From Paenisporosarcina macmurdoensis (GTDB lineage Bacteria; Bacillota; Bacilli; Bacillales_A; Planococcaceae): DNA of 64,000 bases. Made by a program: the position numbers and the translations under genes. The stretch covers positions 372,001-436,000 of the forward strand of contig NZ_JBHSRI010000018.1 of assembly GCF_042658845.1 (NCBI RefSeq), written 5' to 3'. Positions 1 through 8,301 of this stretch are shown piece after piece. The first letter of the stretch is position 1. Every line of letters starts with the position of its first letter. The notes under the pieces were generated by a model. That model did not search any database, had not been told where the DNA came from, and worked only from the letters and a program-made list of their open reading frames with translations.

Positions 1-337
1 TGACCATTGCAGCATCGGCTCCCATTTCTTCCGCATATTTCGTTAGTTCCATGGTCTCGTCATGGTTAGTAGAGCCAGTGCCTGGTGCGAAAAATACGCG
101 TCCATCAATTGCTTCTTTCGCAAGATCCATGACTCTTTTTCGTTCAGCCATCGTTAATGAGCTCGGTTCTCCACTTGTTCCTGTAACAGAAATCCCATGG
201 CTCCCGCTTTCAATTTGCCAATTAATTAGTTCTTTAAACGCTTTTTCGTCAATTGCACCGCTCTCAGTAAATGGCGTAATGACGGGGCAAATAGAACCTC
301 TTAGTTTTCTTTTAGCTTCTTCGTATGCCAATTTCAT
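1..337 (-). CDS. DapA-family aldolase (partial), probable 2,4-dihydroxyhept-2-enedioate aldolase
   Basis: The N-terminal 112 residues of a dihydrodipicolinate synthase / N-acetylneuraminate lyase family aldolase; the rest lies off the left edge. Visible family features are the opening ICPVITPF strand and the GTSGEPSSLT loop, the usual GTTGE carboxylate-binding segment. It lies downstream of hpaC on the same strand, so the likely role is the last hpa step, cleaving 2,4-dihydroxyhept-2-enedioate to pyruvate and succinate semialdehyde. That is inferred from context; the E. coli HpaI belongs to a different (HpcH) family. The AGAAGGAG ribosome site is only 3 nt from the ATG at 337, so the TTG two codons later (331) may be the true start. 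An ordinary dapA paralogue is the main alternative. Confidence 0.75.
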   Translation of the reverse strand, partial: MKLAYEEAKRKLRGSICPVITPFTESGAIDEKAFKELINWQIESGSHGISVTGTSGEPSSLTMAERKRVMDLAKEAIDGRVFFAPGTGSTNHDETMELTKYAEEMGADAAMV

Positions 338-411
338 CTACTCCTTCTAGTCATTAAAGTGGGTGAAGGTATTAAAGGGTACTTGCATATAATTTTAAAA
401 CCTTTAGGCTA

Positions 412-909
412 CTATCCTAAGTCTTGAAGTTCTTTTAACTCACGATACTTTCCTTGGCTATATAATAAAGGAGCTTTTTGTTCAAGCTTAACCCCAGTTA
501 CTTGGCCGATATAAACTGTATGGTCTCCTACTACATATTCGCTATGTAGTGTACACGTTACGACAGCTAAAGCATCTTCTAGAATGGGTAATCCTTTATA
601 GGAAGAGAACGTGATTTCATGTTCTAAATTAAGTTGACCTGAAAATTGTTTGGACTCATTTTGTTGCTCAGACGTTAAGATGTTTACAGCGAATTGTTTG
701 GCTTCTTTGATATGGCGAAGCATTCTTGCGTTTTCTCCAACACTAATGGCAATGAGCTTGGGGTTCAAAGAAATCGACATGAATGCATTTGCGGTCATGC
801 CATGTACCTCACCAGCAACTTCAGTTGTTATAACAGTTACCCCCGTTGCAAAACTCCCCATCGCATTTCTAAACAATCGATCATCCACTTCTTGGTTTTC
901 TATCTGCAT
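412..909 (-). CDS. hpaC: Flavin reductase, HpaC-like component of 4-hydroxyphenylacetate 3-monooxygenase
   Basis: A 165-residue flavin reductase of the HpaC/FMN-binding split-barrel family. The hallmark stretches are RNAMGSFATGVTVIT near residue 14, the GMTANAFMSISL strand, and a late GDHTVYIGQV strand. It should reduce FAD (or FMN) with NAD(P)H and hand it to the oxygenase HpaB, whose gene lies upstream on the same strand. An AAAGGGGATTG ribosome site precedes the ATG. Length is normal for the family. The roughly 490-bp gap separating it from hpaB holds repeats, so co-transcription with hpaB is uncertain. Flavin specificity cannot be read from the sequence. Confidence 0.87.
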   Translation of the reverse strand: MQIENQEVDDRLFRNAMGSFATGVTVITTEVAGEVHGMTANAFMSISLNPKLIAISVGENARMLRHIKEAKQFAVNILTSEQQNESKQFSGQLNLEHEITFSSYKGLPILEDALAVVTCTLHSEYVVGDHTVYIGQVTGVKLEQKAPLLYSQGKYRELKELQDLG

Positions 910-984
910 CTCACAATCCCCTTTCTTTCATATAACTTTTGATTTTTTTGTAATAGCGTTGTTAAATATTTCAAAATTTATAAA

Positions 985-1117
985 ATCGATTTGTCGATTT
1001 CCGTTACGGGCGGACGCTTTCCGCGGATGGTCCGTGTGCCTCCTCGTTCGCTTTGCTCTCTGCGGGGTCACACCTGGACACACTTTTCGAGCTGGAGACG
1101 CCGCCCTTCACTCCAAT
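985..1117. repeat. GC-rich dispersed repeat, copy 1 (leader-like)
   Basis: A GC-rich block of about 130 bp in otherwise AT-rich DNA. It contains CGGACGCTTTCCGCGG and GGAGACGCCGCC and is closely similar to blocks at about 18,055-18,175 and 32,388-32,512. In those two copies the block sits just upstream of an IS1182-type transposase start; here no transposase follows. It can fold through several short GC-rich arms. It fills part of the gene-free gap between hpaB and hpaC. Confidence 0.75.
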
Positions 1118-1149
1118 CAAATTAGCGGAATTCTAAACACATCCAAGGG

Positions 1150-1280
1150 AATACACTTTCGTTTATCACACATTTGCGCTGGCCGCACGCGTTCCGCATG
1201 AGCCAACAAGTATGAAAACCACATACTTGTGGGTCTCATTCTTCACGCTCTTGCGGGATGCTAGCGCAAGTGTATTCTTG
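1150..1280. repeat. Second dispersed repeat family, copy 1 (hairpin-forming)
   Basis: Shares the segments ACATTTGCGCT, ATGAAAACCACAT and GGTCTCATTCTTCACGC, in the same order and spacing, with 18,650-18,745. The outer arms TTGCGCT and AGCGCAA are complementary, and an inner pair ACAAGTATG / CATACTTGT forms a second stem. No coding potential was recognised. The function is unknown. Confidence 0.65.
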
Positions 1281-1403
1281 CTACTCCTATACAAAGAGCT
1301 TTAGTTTTAATAGCCAAACTATAGGCTCAGTAAATTGTGTCTTAATACTGAGGGTAAGTTATAAGAAATTTCGTTTTCTTTTAACAAGCAAGTTAAGTGA
1401 TAC

Positions 1404-2888
1404 TTATAATAAAATACCCGCTTCTTTTTTCGTTCTATTTAAGAAGTTAGTAACCATGTCTTTATATGGTTGCTTATCGAATTGATCATAATAGGCATTA
1501 GACATTCTCACTGGATCTCCGAAGAAATAGTATTCATACAATGCTTGTCGGTTACCAAATGCACTAATTGAAATATCCCATGCTAAGCGGAAAAGTTGTA
1601 CTTTTTCTTCACCGTTCATATTGGCACCTTGCGTATAGCGATGAATTAACGGGCCTACATCGGTATTACTGAAATCTGCTTCTGTTGGCAATGCCATCAA
1701 TCCTGATGCTCCAAGAATTTTAATGATTTCATTCATACGTTGATACATTTTCGGGTACCAGTTACGCGCTGCGTTTAAGGGTTCAAAGTCCGGTGTCATA
1801 TTGCCGTATTTATCAATTTTTGCATTGTGCTCTGAGCGGTATAAATGAGAGCGCATTACTTCTAAAATAACCATGATTTCGCTTGCCTTTTCTTTAACAT
1901 GCATGAATTGGCTAATACCAATTGCATCCATCATACTAATGACCACACCCAGAACGAATTCTGTTTTGACGATGTTTTTAGCAATAACTTGATGCGTCAT
2001 ATGAATAACCGCATTTGTTTCGGTATACGTACGATTACAAATATCTGTACTCTCACTGACAAATACTCTTTCCCATGGAACGAATACATCTTCAAACGAA
2101 ATGATTGCATCGCTCTCATCAAAACGAGCACCTAATGGATGATCCCATTTGCTTTTTCCATAGTCGAAAGATTCGCGTGATAGGAATTTTAAACCTGGTG
2201 TATTATTTGGAATAGCAAATGCAAATGCATAAGGATCGTCTGTTGTTCCAGGAGTTCTATTTATAGTAGAAGGGAAAACAACAAGTTCGTCCGTAATACC
2301 CCCTAAAGTGGCTAGTAGGCGACAGCCATTCACAATAATTCCATCTGACGTCTTTTTCGTAATACGTGCGGATAGGAACGGATCTTTTTGTTCAGTTTGA
2401 GTCAGCATGGATCGATTCACTTGTGGGTGAATTAATGTATGAGTTAAGCTAAGGTCATTTTCACGTGCATATTCATAATAGTCTCTAGCATTTTTCGCGA
2501 ATTGGTCGCTTCCTCCGCCCTGTTGTGCAAAAAAATCACTTGCTGTACCAAAAGCCATGATGCTCGTGTTCAAATAGTCTGGTGAACGGCCCATCATACC
2601 CCCAGAAAAAGTTGCCCATTCGGTATTCATTTCACGTCTCTTAAACAAATCTTCTTTTGTTTTAGGTGCAATAAATGAAAGGCCTACCTTTTTTCCTGAT
2701 GTCGGTGAAGTGTATAACATTTTTTCCGGCTTCTCATGTTGTAAATCGTAAAGACCCGCAACGCTTTCGACAACATTTTTAAATGCTGGATGTGTAGTAA
2801 CGTCGTCTACTTTCTTCCCGTGAATCCATACTTCTGTTTTCCGCTCTTTAATGCCTTCAATATATTCTTTACCTGTACGTGCGCCCAT
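1404..2888 (-). CDS. hpaB: 4-hydroxyphenylacetate 3-monooxygenase, oxygenase component
   Basis: A 494-residue flavin-dependent monooxygenase of the HpaB (group D, two-component) family, the usual length for the large subunit. It hydroxylates 4-hydroxyphenylacetate to 3,4-dihydroxyphenylacetate using reduced flavin from HpaC. The family opening (RTGKEYIEGI, residues 4-13), the central LTHTLIHPQVNRS stretch, the CRLLATLGGITDELVVFPS segment and the VPWERVFV segment are all present. The start is supported by the GAGGAGGGAATAG ribosome site. It lies 127 bp downstream of hpaF on the same strand. A general phenol hydroxylase of the same family is possible, but the flanking hpaF/hpaG genes favour this call. 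Confidence 0.92.
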   Translation of the reverse strand: MGARTGKEYIEGIKERKTEVWIHGKKVDDVTTHPAFKNVVESVAGLYDLQHEKPEKMLYTSPTSGKKVGLSFIAPKTKEDLFKRREMNTEWATFSGGMMGRSPDYLNTSIMAFGTASDFFAQQGGGSDQFAKNARDYYEYARENDLSLTHTLIHPQVNRSMLTQTEQKDPFLSARITKKTSDGIIVNGCRLLATLGGITDELVVFPSTINRTPGTTDDPYAFAFAIPNNTPGLKFLSRESFDYGKSKWDHPLGARFDESDAIISFEDVFVPWERVFVSESTDICNRTYTETNAVIHMTHQVIAKNIVKTEFVLGVVISMMDAIGISQFMHVKEKASEIMVILEVMRSHLYRSEHNAKIDKYGNMTPDFEPLNAARNWYPKMYQRMNEIIKILGASGLMALPTEADFSNTDVGPLIHRYTQGANMNGEEKVQLFRLAWDISISAFGNRQALYEYYFFGDPVRMSNAYYDQFDKQPYKDMVTNFLNRTKKEAGILL

Positions 2889-3015
2889 TCTATTCCCTCC
2901 TCATATTGAATCAACCTTTTCATTTATCTTCCATCGCCTGTAGTAATTTAAATCTTCTGACTATTAAAGTCGAAATGATAGACGATTAACTTTAACTACC
3001 TAAATGGTATGATGT

Positions 3016-3405
3016 TCAATCCTTTTTGAATCTTGAATGAATATTATTTTGTTTATAACTGCCGGCTTCACTAAATTCGTTTAGTTCCATCGATAACGCC
3101 AAGTAGCGAGTCGACATGAGTAGTGAGAAATGTTCTTTCATCACATCAAATAATGCATCCCCAACATCCTTCTTAATTTCATCAGAGCGACCAGCCCCTA
3201 TTTTCAAAACTGCATGGACAAAAGCATCATCTTCTTCACCATCAGCCATTCGATAGTCATGTACTTCAATCGCTCTTGATCGAATTCCACCTATCGGGAA
3301 AATAGTGTCCCGAGCAATCAGGACTTTATGAATCTCTTCAAATAGCTTTGCGATATTCGCCTCATTTTTAATATTAGCTGTGTACTCTACAATAAAGTGT
3401 GGCAA
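3016..3405 (-). CDS. hpaF: 5-carboxymethyl-2-hydroxymuconate delta-isomerase
   Basis: A 129-residue 4-oxalocrotonate-tautomerase-superfamily enzyme of the HpaF/CHMI type. A longer in-frame ATG exists at 3456, but a TTG at 3405 has a good GGAGGGAAATCATC ribosome site and makes the protein begin Met-Pro-His-Phe. After Met removal this exposes the N-terminal Pro that acts as catalytic base in this family, so the TTG is chosen. Conserved FPIGGIRSR, MADG, FVHAVLKIGAGRS and a C-terminal KQNNIHSRFK match E. coli HpaF. It tautomerises 5-carboxymethyl-2-hydroxymuconate in homoprotocatechuate cleavage. hpaG2 ends 23 bp upstream. Confidence 0.92.
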   Translation of the reverse strand: MPHFIVEYTANIKNEANIAKLFEEIHKVLIARDTIFPIGGIRSRAIEVHDYRMADGEEDDAFVHAVLKIGAGRSDEIKKDVGDALFDVMKEHFSLLMSTRYLALSMELNEFSEAGSYKQNNIHSRFKKD

Positions 3406-3427
3406 GATGATTTCCCTCCAGTTCACT

Positions 3428-4186
3428 CTAGCGATTTGTAAACGATTCATCTCCAATAATGGTATTTACTAAACGTCCAATTCCCTCAACTTCCGTTACA
3501 ACCACATCTCCAACAGCAGTATTGACAGATCCTTTAGGGGTACCTGTTAAAATAACGTCATTTTCACTCAACGTCATAAAGCTACTTAAATACTCGATAA
3601 GTGTTGGGATATCGAAAATCATATCTGCTGTCGTTCCTTGTTGAACGAGTTTGTTATTGACATGAGTAGTCAATTTCAAGTCCATGGGGTTAGCAATATC
3701 TCCTGCATCAACCATCCATGGACCGAATGGTGTACAACTATCACGATTTTTCACTCGCAAATTAGGACGGTAATAGTTCTCTAAATAATCTCTGAATGCA
3801 TAGTCGTTGGCTACGCTATAGCCTTTAATATATTTGTAAGCGTTTTCTTTTTTTACATTGCGTACTGTTTGACCGATGATAACTGCCAGTTCACACTCAT
3901 AGTGCATATAGGTGACATCGTCAGGTCGACGAGTAAAGCCTTGATGTCCAATAAATGCATTCGGACTTTTTAAGAAAACCAGTGGTTCTGAAGGTGCTGC
4001 AAATGAGAGTTCTGCTGCATGATCTGCGTAGTTCAGCCCTAATGCAAACACTGTCCGAGGTACGATTGGAGTAAGCCAAACAACATCTTGTTCCTCTACA
4101 ATTTGACCATTATCTAATTTAAGTCGACCTTCCCATTCAATCGCTTCATGGATAGCGCCGCCATATGATATACGCGCTGTTCTCAT
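3428..4186 (-). CDS. hpaG2: HpaG2: FAH-family isomerase/decarboxylase subunit
   Basis: A 252-residue fumarylacetoacetate-hydrolase-fold protein matching the C-terminal half of fused E. coli HpaG. It has FALGLNYADHAAEL, YMHYECELAVIIG (metal-ligand acids), DYLENYYRPNLRVK and LTGTPKG. With HpaG1 it should catalyse decarboxylation and isomerisation of 5-oxopent-3-ene-1,2,5-tricarboxylate to 2-hydroxyhepta-2,4-diene-1,7-dioate. Its ATG overlaps the hpaG1 stop by 4 bp (ATGA), implying translational coupling. It appears intact, with the usual motifs and length. Confidence 0.9.
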   Translation of the reverse strand: MRTARISYGGAIHEAIEWEGRLKLDNGQIVEEQDVVWLTPIVPRTVFALGLNYADHAAELSFAAPSEPLVFLKSPNAFIGHQGFTRRPDDVTYMHYECELAVIIGQTVRNVKKENAYKYIKGYSVANDYAFRDYLENYYRPNLRVKNRDSCTPFGPWMVDAGDIANPMDLKLTTHVNNKLVQQGTTADMIFDIPTLIEYLSSFMTLSENDVILTGTPKGSVNTAVGDVVVTEVEGIGRLVNTIIGDESFTNR

Positions 4187-4974
4187 TTCGTCCCCCTCCG
4201 AATGAATGCTTTTTCTTCAATAATTATATTCTCCAAAGAACCAATACCAGCTATTTCAATTCGAACCCTATCTCCAACACTCGCTTGTGGTACCTCTTCA
4301 GGAACACCAACGAGTAACACATCTCCAGGACTTAATGTCATAAATTCTGTTACATCTGCAAGTAAGCGGCCAACTGATCGAATCAAATTAGTTGTTGAAT
4401 TTTCCTGTCGCAGTTCATCATTAATGTAAACCCTGATTATTAAATCATCCGGGTTCTCTATAGCGTGACGATTGATAACCCAAGGCCCTATTGGACAAAA
4501 TCCATCGCGTGATTTGTGCTGAACAGCTGGACGATAAATGCTGTCATGTGGCACGCTCACATCGTTTACAATTGTATATCCTGCTATATAATCTAGAGCT
4601 GATTCTTCTGTTACAGCGACCGCTTTCTTACCAATAACAATGCCAACGGATGCACCCATTTCAAGCTTTGTAATTTCTTCCGGCATTGGAATACCTGCAC
4701 CGTATCGATTAAATGTATTTGCGGGTTTAATATAAAGAACAGGAGCAACTGGCGGAGAAAGATAAGGTTTGTCGTTAACCGTATCGCCTAGTTCTTCAAG
4801 TACCCCCTTAAAGTTCACTAGCGTACCGAAAACTGTTCCTGAAATCGGGGTGTCAAGCTGTATATCATTTGTGTTTAACTCGTTGCCATCTATTACAACA
4901 TTATTCGTTGCTGTATTCACATCGACTGCAATTAAGTCATGTATACCAATAACTTTCATCCTTGCATTGCCCAC
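4183..4974 (-). CDS. hpaG1: HpaG1: FAH-family isomerase/decarboxylase subunit
   Basis: A 263-residue FAH-fold protein corresponding to the N-terminal half of E. coli HpaG. It has VLYIKPANTF, a GIVIGKKA strand, YRPAVQHKSRDGFCPIGPW and LSPGDVLLVGVP. In enterobacteria the two halves are one polypeptide; here they are separate genes overlapping by 4 bp. It is the first gene of the hpaG1-hpaG2-hpaF-hpaB run. The in-frame ATG at codon 6 (MKVIGIH) is an alternative start, and a GAGGAGTGAATTAGG ribosome site lies upstream of the longer form. Confidence 0.88.
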   Translation of the reverse strand: MGNARMKVIGIHDLIAVDVNTATNNVVIDGNELNTNDIQLDTPISGTVFGTLVNFKGVLEELGDTVNDKPYLSPPVAPVLYIKPANTFNRYGAGIPMPEEITKLEMGASVGIVIGKKAVAVTEESALDYIAGYTIVNDVSVPHDSIYRPAVQHKSRDGFCPIGPWVINRHAIENPDDLIIRVYINDELRQENSTTNLIRSVGRLLADVTEFMTLSPGDVLLVGVPEEVPQASVGDRVRIEIAGIGSLENIIIEEKAFIRRGTK

Positions 4975-5055
4975 CTAATTCACTCCTCTAGTTAATAGAC
5001 TATTTTTCCATAGTACAAATAACTATAGTTTCACTAACTCTAAAACATTACATAA

Positions 5056-5116
5056 AAGGGCGACCTTCTCGTAGAATGGAGTTTTCAAACTACAAACTAA
5101 TAGAAGAGTCGCCCTT
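5056..5116. terminator. Long stem-loop between the ABC transporter and hpa operons
   Basis: AAGGGCGAC (5056-5064) pairs exactly with GTCGCCCTT (5108-5116), and inner TTCT/AGAA bases extend the arm. On the minus strand it is followed by TTTTATG, so it can end the ABC-transporter transcript. It lies between the ATPase stop (5176) and the hpaG1 start (4974). Operator or leader functions for hpaG1 are not excluded. Confidence 0.55.
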
Positions 5117-5175
5117 ATAAATAGGTAAGAATCAACAACTCAGTGTTACATTTAAAGATGTTTTGAATATCGTCA

Positions 5176-5973
5176 TTACACAGACAATAATGCTTTATCA
5201 CTATTTAGTTTTTCGCCACGGATACGCTGAAATTCATCCATTAATTTTGGAATGGTTAATTTCTTTTTCTCGTCAGCATCAAATTCTAAAATAATTTGTC
5301 CTTTATCCATCATAATAAGCCTATTCCCTAAGTCTAAGGCTTGTTGCATATTATGAGTAATCATCAGAGTTGTGAGCTGATTCTTTTCAACAAGCTCTTT
5401 GGTTAAATTGGTAATTAACTCTGCACGAGACGGATCAAGTGCAGCAGTATGTTCATCTAGTAGTAAAATATCTGGTTGCGTAAAGGTTGCCATCAACAGA
5501 GAAAGAGCTTGACGTTCTCCTCCTGAAAGCATGCCTACTTTTGCATTCAATCGGTTTTCAAGGTTTAAATGAAGTGTTTCAAGAGATTCACGGAACAATT
5601 CTCGACGTTTCTTGTCTACACCTTTTCGTAAAAGACGTTTTTTGTTTCGTGAATAGGCCATTGCAAGGTTTTCTTCGATTGTCATTGTCGGTGCTGTGCC
5701 TGCCATTGGATCTTGAAATACTCTTCCAATCATCTGAGAACGTTTATATTCCGGCAATTTTGTGACGTCTTTATTGGCAATTTCAATGACACCAAAATCA
5801 GGAGAAAGCGCGCCGGAAATCATATTCAACATCGTTGATTTCCCTGCACCATTGCTTCCAATTACCGTCATGAAATCACCCGCATGTAACTTTAGATTTA
5901 TTTGATCTAACGCAATTTTTTCATCCGGTGTCGCTTCATTAAATAATTTATTAATCTGGATGAGGTTTAGCAA
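5176..5973 (-). CDS. ABC transporter ATP-binding protein (TrpZ-like)
   Basis: A 265-residue ATPase subunit with Walker A GSNGAGKS, signature LSGGERQ, Walker B ILLLDEHTA and the switch His in TLMITHNMQQ. The start is a TTG at 5973 lying inside the end of the permease gene (23-bp overlap), preceded by the strong GGGAGG ribosome site; translational coupling is likely. It energises import through the adjacent permease. The gene order binding protein - permease - ATPase matches the TrpXYZ-type tryptophan/tyrosine importers of Firmicutes, and the position between the hpa and Phe-degradation genes supports an aromatic amino acid substrate. Substrate is inference. Confidence 0.9.
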   Translation of the reverse strand: MLNLIQINKLFNEATPDEKIALDQINLKLHAGDFMTVIGSNGAGKSTMLNMISGALSPDFGVIEIANKDVTKLPEYKRSQMIGRVFQDPMAGTAPTMTIEENLAMAYSRNKKRLLRKGVDKKRRELFRESLETLHLNLENRLNAKVGMLSGGERQALSLLMATFTQPDILLLDEHTAALDPSRAELITNLTKELVEKNQLTTLMITHNMQQALDLGNRLIMMDKGQIILEFDADEKKKLTIPKLMDEFQRIRGEKLNSDKALLSV

Positions 5974-7000
5974 CTGCAGCGCCTCCCTTCGTTAGCGAAT
6001 GTTGATACTCTGCTAAACGTTCAGCATGACGTTTTGATTTTCTGTTTTTTTCACGTTTCTTTTCAAAGTACTGAGGTAAAATCAACGCACAGATTACAAT
6101 AACGGCAGTAATTAATTTCATGTCCCCTGTATCAAGGAAGTCCACTCTAAGTGCTAGACCCAGTACAATTCTATAAATAATGGCCCCAGCAATAACCGCA
6201 AACGTAGTTCGAACAATCGTTTTAGTTCCAAATATGGCTTCACCGATAATGACCGAAGCCAGTCCGATAATGATCATACCGATGCCCATTCCAATGTCTG
6301 CGAACTTCGAATACTGAGCAATGAGTGCTCCTGAAAAGGCAACTAAAGCATTTGAAAAACCAAGTCCTACAATGATGAGTGTGTCTGTATTAGCCGATAA
6401 GCTTCGAATCATTTTTTTATTATCGCCAGTAGCTCTTATTGCAAGACCAATTTCAGTTTTCAAGAACCAATCTACAAGAACCTTAATTAGTAAAACGATG
6501 ATGGTCATAATAAACAAAGTTCCCCATGTGGAAGGTAAATATTGAACCCCCAGCATGCTGAAGAAATTGTTAATAGCCGTGTCTATCCCTAGAGACCCCC
6601 AAAATGATTGGAATTGATTAAACATGGTTTCTGCATTTAATAAAGGGATATTCGGTCGACCTATGGAATTCTCGGATGTTAGTCCCATTATTCGTAAATT
6701 TATAGAATATAAAGCAATCATCATCAATATTCCAGCAAGTAAGGCATTGATCTTCCCTTTTGTATGTAGAAGGCCGGTTACACAACCAGCCAAAAACCCA
6801 ATCATAACGGCTACTGCTGTAGCTAACATCGGATGATATCCTAAGATAATCATCGTAGCAGCAACTCCAGCTCCTGTTACAAAACTACCATCAACCGTTA
6901 AATCTGGAAAATCCAACACTCGAAATGAGATATACACCCCGAGTGCCATAATTGCATAGATGATTCCTTGCTCTACAGAGCCAAATACAGCTGAAAACAT
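5951..7000 (-). CDS. ABC transporter permease (TrpY-like)
   Basis: A 349-residue hydrophobic permease of the branched-chain/TrpY (LivH-like) class, with about eight or nine membrane segments from the N terminus (VEQGIIYAIMALGVYISFRV) to about residue 310, then a basic tail (KKREKNRKSKRH). The start is preceded by ACAGGAGGTGATT. It forms the membrane channel of the importer with the ATPase (23-bp overlap downstream) and the lipoprotein upstream. Length is somewhat long because of the C-terminal hydrophilic tail that carries the ATPase start. Confidence 0.9.
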   Translation of the reverse strand: MFSAVFGSVEQGIIYAIMALGVYISFRVLDFPDLTVDGSFVTGAGVAATMIILGYHPMLATAVAVMIGFLAGCVTGLLHTKGKINALLAGILMMIALYSINLRIMGLTSENSIGRPNIPLLNAETMFNQFQSFWGSLGIDTAINNFFSMLGVQYLPSTWGTLFIMTIIVLLIKVLVDWFLKTEIGLAIRATGDNKKMIRSLSANTDTLIIVGLGFSNALVAFSGALIAQYSKFADIGMGIGMIIIGLASVIIGEAIFGTKTIVRTTFAVIAGAIIYRIVLGLALRVDFLDTGDMKLITAVIVICALILPQYFEKKREKNRKSKRHAERLAEYQHSLTKGGAAVAKPHPD

Positions 7001-7122
7001 GTAGAATCACCTCCTGTTTTATTAGTAAAAAGTATACGTTTTTTTAACACAATCATCGAACTAGGTAGTAGCTTTGTCTAGTTCCTAGAGCCAGCTCACA
7101 CCTAAGCTTCAGAACCCCGATA

Positions 7123-7138
7123 CGGAAACAAGTTTCCG
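7123..7138 (-). terminator. Short hairpin between lipoprotein and permease genes
   Basis: CGGAAAC (7123-7129) and GTTTCCG (7132-7138) form a tight 7-bp stem in the gap after the binding-protein gene. No strong U tract follows. It may attenuate read-through or protect the mRNA 3' end, which would give more binding protein than permease; this is inference. Confidence 0.35.
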
Positions 7139-7169
7139 AAACGCCGATGATAATCTAGAGGCGCTTTTA

Positions 7170-8159
7170 CTATTCGCTAAATTCAGCTTTCCACTCGTCT
7201 TTGATATCAAGTCCGATAACAGACGCTGTGTCTTTATTCATAGTGAAAATTAATTTTTGTGGAATTTGAACAGGAAGGTCAGCTGGTTTGCTTTCACCTT
7301 TTAGAATTTTTACTGCCATTTCGCCTGCTTCGTATCCGATGTCAAAGTATTCAAATCCGTATGCAGCTAATGCACCTCGTTTTACAGAGTCAAATTCGGC
7401 AGCAACCATCGGTAATTTATTATCGTTTGCTACTGAAATGACAGATTCAAGTGCAGAAACAACTGTGTTATCTGTAATGATGTAGAATGAATCTACTTTG
7501 CCAATCAATGATTCTGTCGCTTGTTTTACATCTGCAGACGTTGCAACAGACGCTTCAACAACTTCCATATCCATATCTTTTAGCATTGCTTTCACCGCAT
7601 CTACTTGTGCACGTGAATTTTGCTCGCCTGAGTTAAACACCATACCAACTTTTTTAGCGCCTAATTCTTCTTTTAGGAACTTCATCGTATTTGCTATTGC
7701 ATCAGGATGACTATCAATCGTACCTGTAACGTTTCCGCCTGGCTTTTCCATTGACTCAACTAGCTCTGCTCCAACCGCATCAGTTACTGATGTGAACACA
7801 ATTGGAATATCTGAAGTGGCACTAGCAGCAGCCTGAGCACTTGGTGTCGAATTCGCAAATATTAAATCAACGTTAGAACTGACTAAGTTAGATGCAATTG
7901 TCGTACTTGCACTTGCATCACCTTGGGCAATTTGAACATCATATTCTGCTTCAATTCCTGCATCTTCTAATGCTTTTTGAAAGCCATCATATGCTGCGTC
8001 TAACGAAGGGTGTTCGACTATTTGAGTAACCCCAATTTTAAATGTCTTTGCTTCTTCCTCATTATTAGTAGTACCAGTACCACTGTCATCCGAACATGCC
8101 CCAAGGATTAACGCCGTACTGAACATAGCTACCCCGAATTTTTTCCAATTGTTCTTCAT
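7170..8159 (-). CDS. Substrate-binding lipoprotein, TrpX-like ABC importer
   Basis: A 329-residue ABC-type substrate-binding lipoprotein (PF04392, TrpX/YtrF-like). The signal peptide ends in the lipobox ILGAC (Cys22), followed by a Ser/Thr/Asn/Glu-rich linker and two Rossmann-like lobes (FKIGVTQIVEHPSLDAAYDG; KKVGMVFNSGEQNSRAQ). It is anchored outside the membrane and delivers ligand to the downstream permease/ATPase. Streptococcal members bind Trp, Tyr and Phe; here the neighbouring Phe and 4-hydroxyphenylacetate genes suggest aromatic amino acids or keto acids. A 15-bp palindrome, AACATTTAAAATGTT, sits upstream at 8220-8234 and could be an operator. Confidence 0.88.
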   Translation of the reverse strand: MKNNWKKFGVAMFSTALILGACSDDSGTGTTNNEEEAKTFKIGVTQIVEHPSLDAAYDGFQKALEDAGIEAEYDVQIAQGDASASTTIASNLVSSNVDLIFANSTPSAQAAASATSDIPIVFTSVTDAVGAELVESMEKPGGNVTGTIDSHPDAIANTMKFLKEELGAKKVGMVFNSGEQNSRAQVDAVKAMLKDMDMEVVEASVATSADVKQATESLIGKVDSFYIITDNTVVSALESVISVANDNKLPMVAAEFDSVKRGALAAYGFEYFDIGYEAGEMAVKILKGESKPADLPVQIPQKLIFTMNKDTASVIGLDIKDEWKAEFSE

Positions 8160-8301
8160 ACCATTTTCCCCCTCTTAAACTTAGTTATATGTTATTTATT
8201 TGAAACCAAGTTAGATTGCAACATTTAAAATGTTCCGATAATTTAAGAGTGTATCATGCAGTCCAATGAATAACTAGAAGGAATTTACGAAAATTTGTGA
8301 A

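Noticed and set aside
8160..8301. Possible T-box or riboswitch leader upstream of the TrpX-like gene
   Set aside because: Too short and lacks T-box sequence; only a 15-bp palindrome is present.
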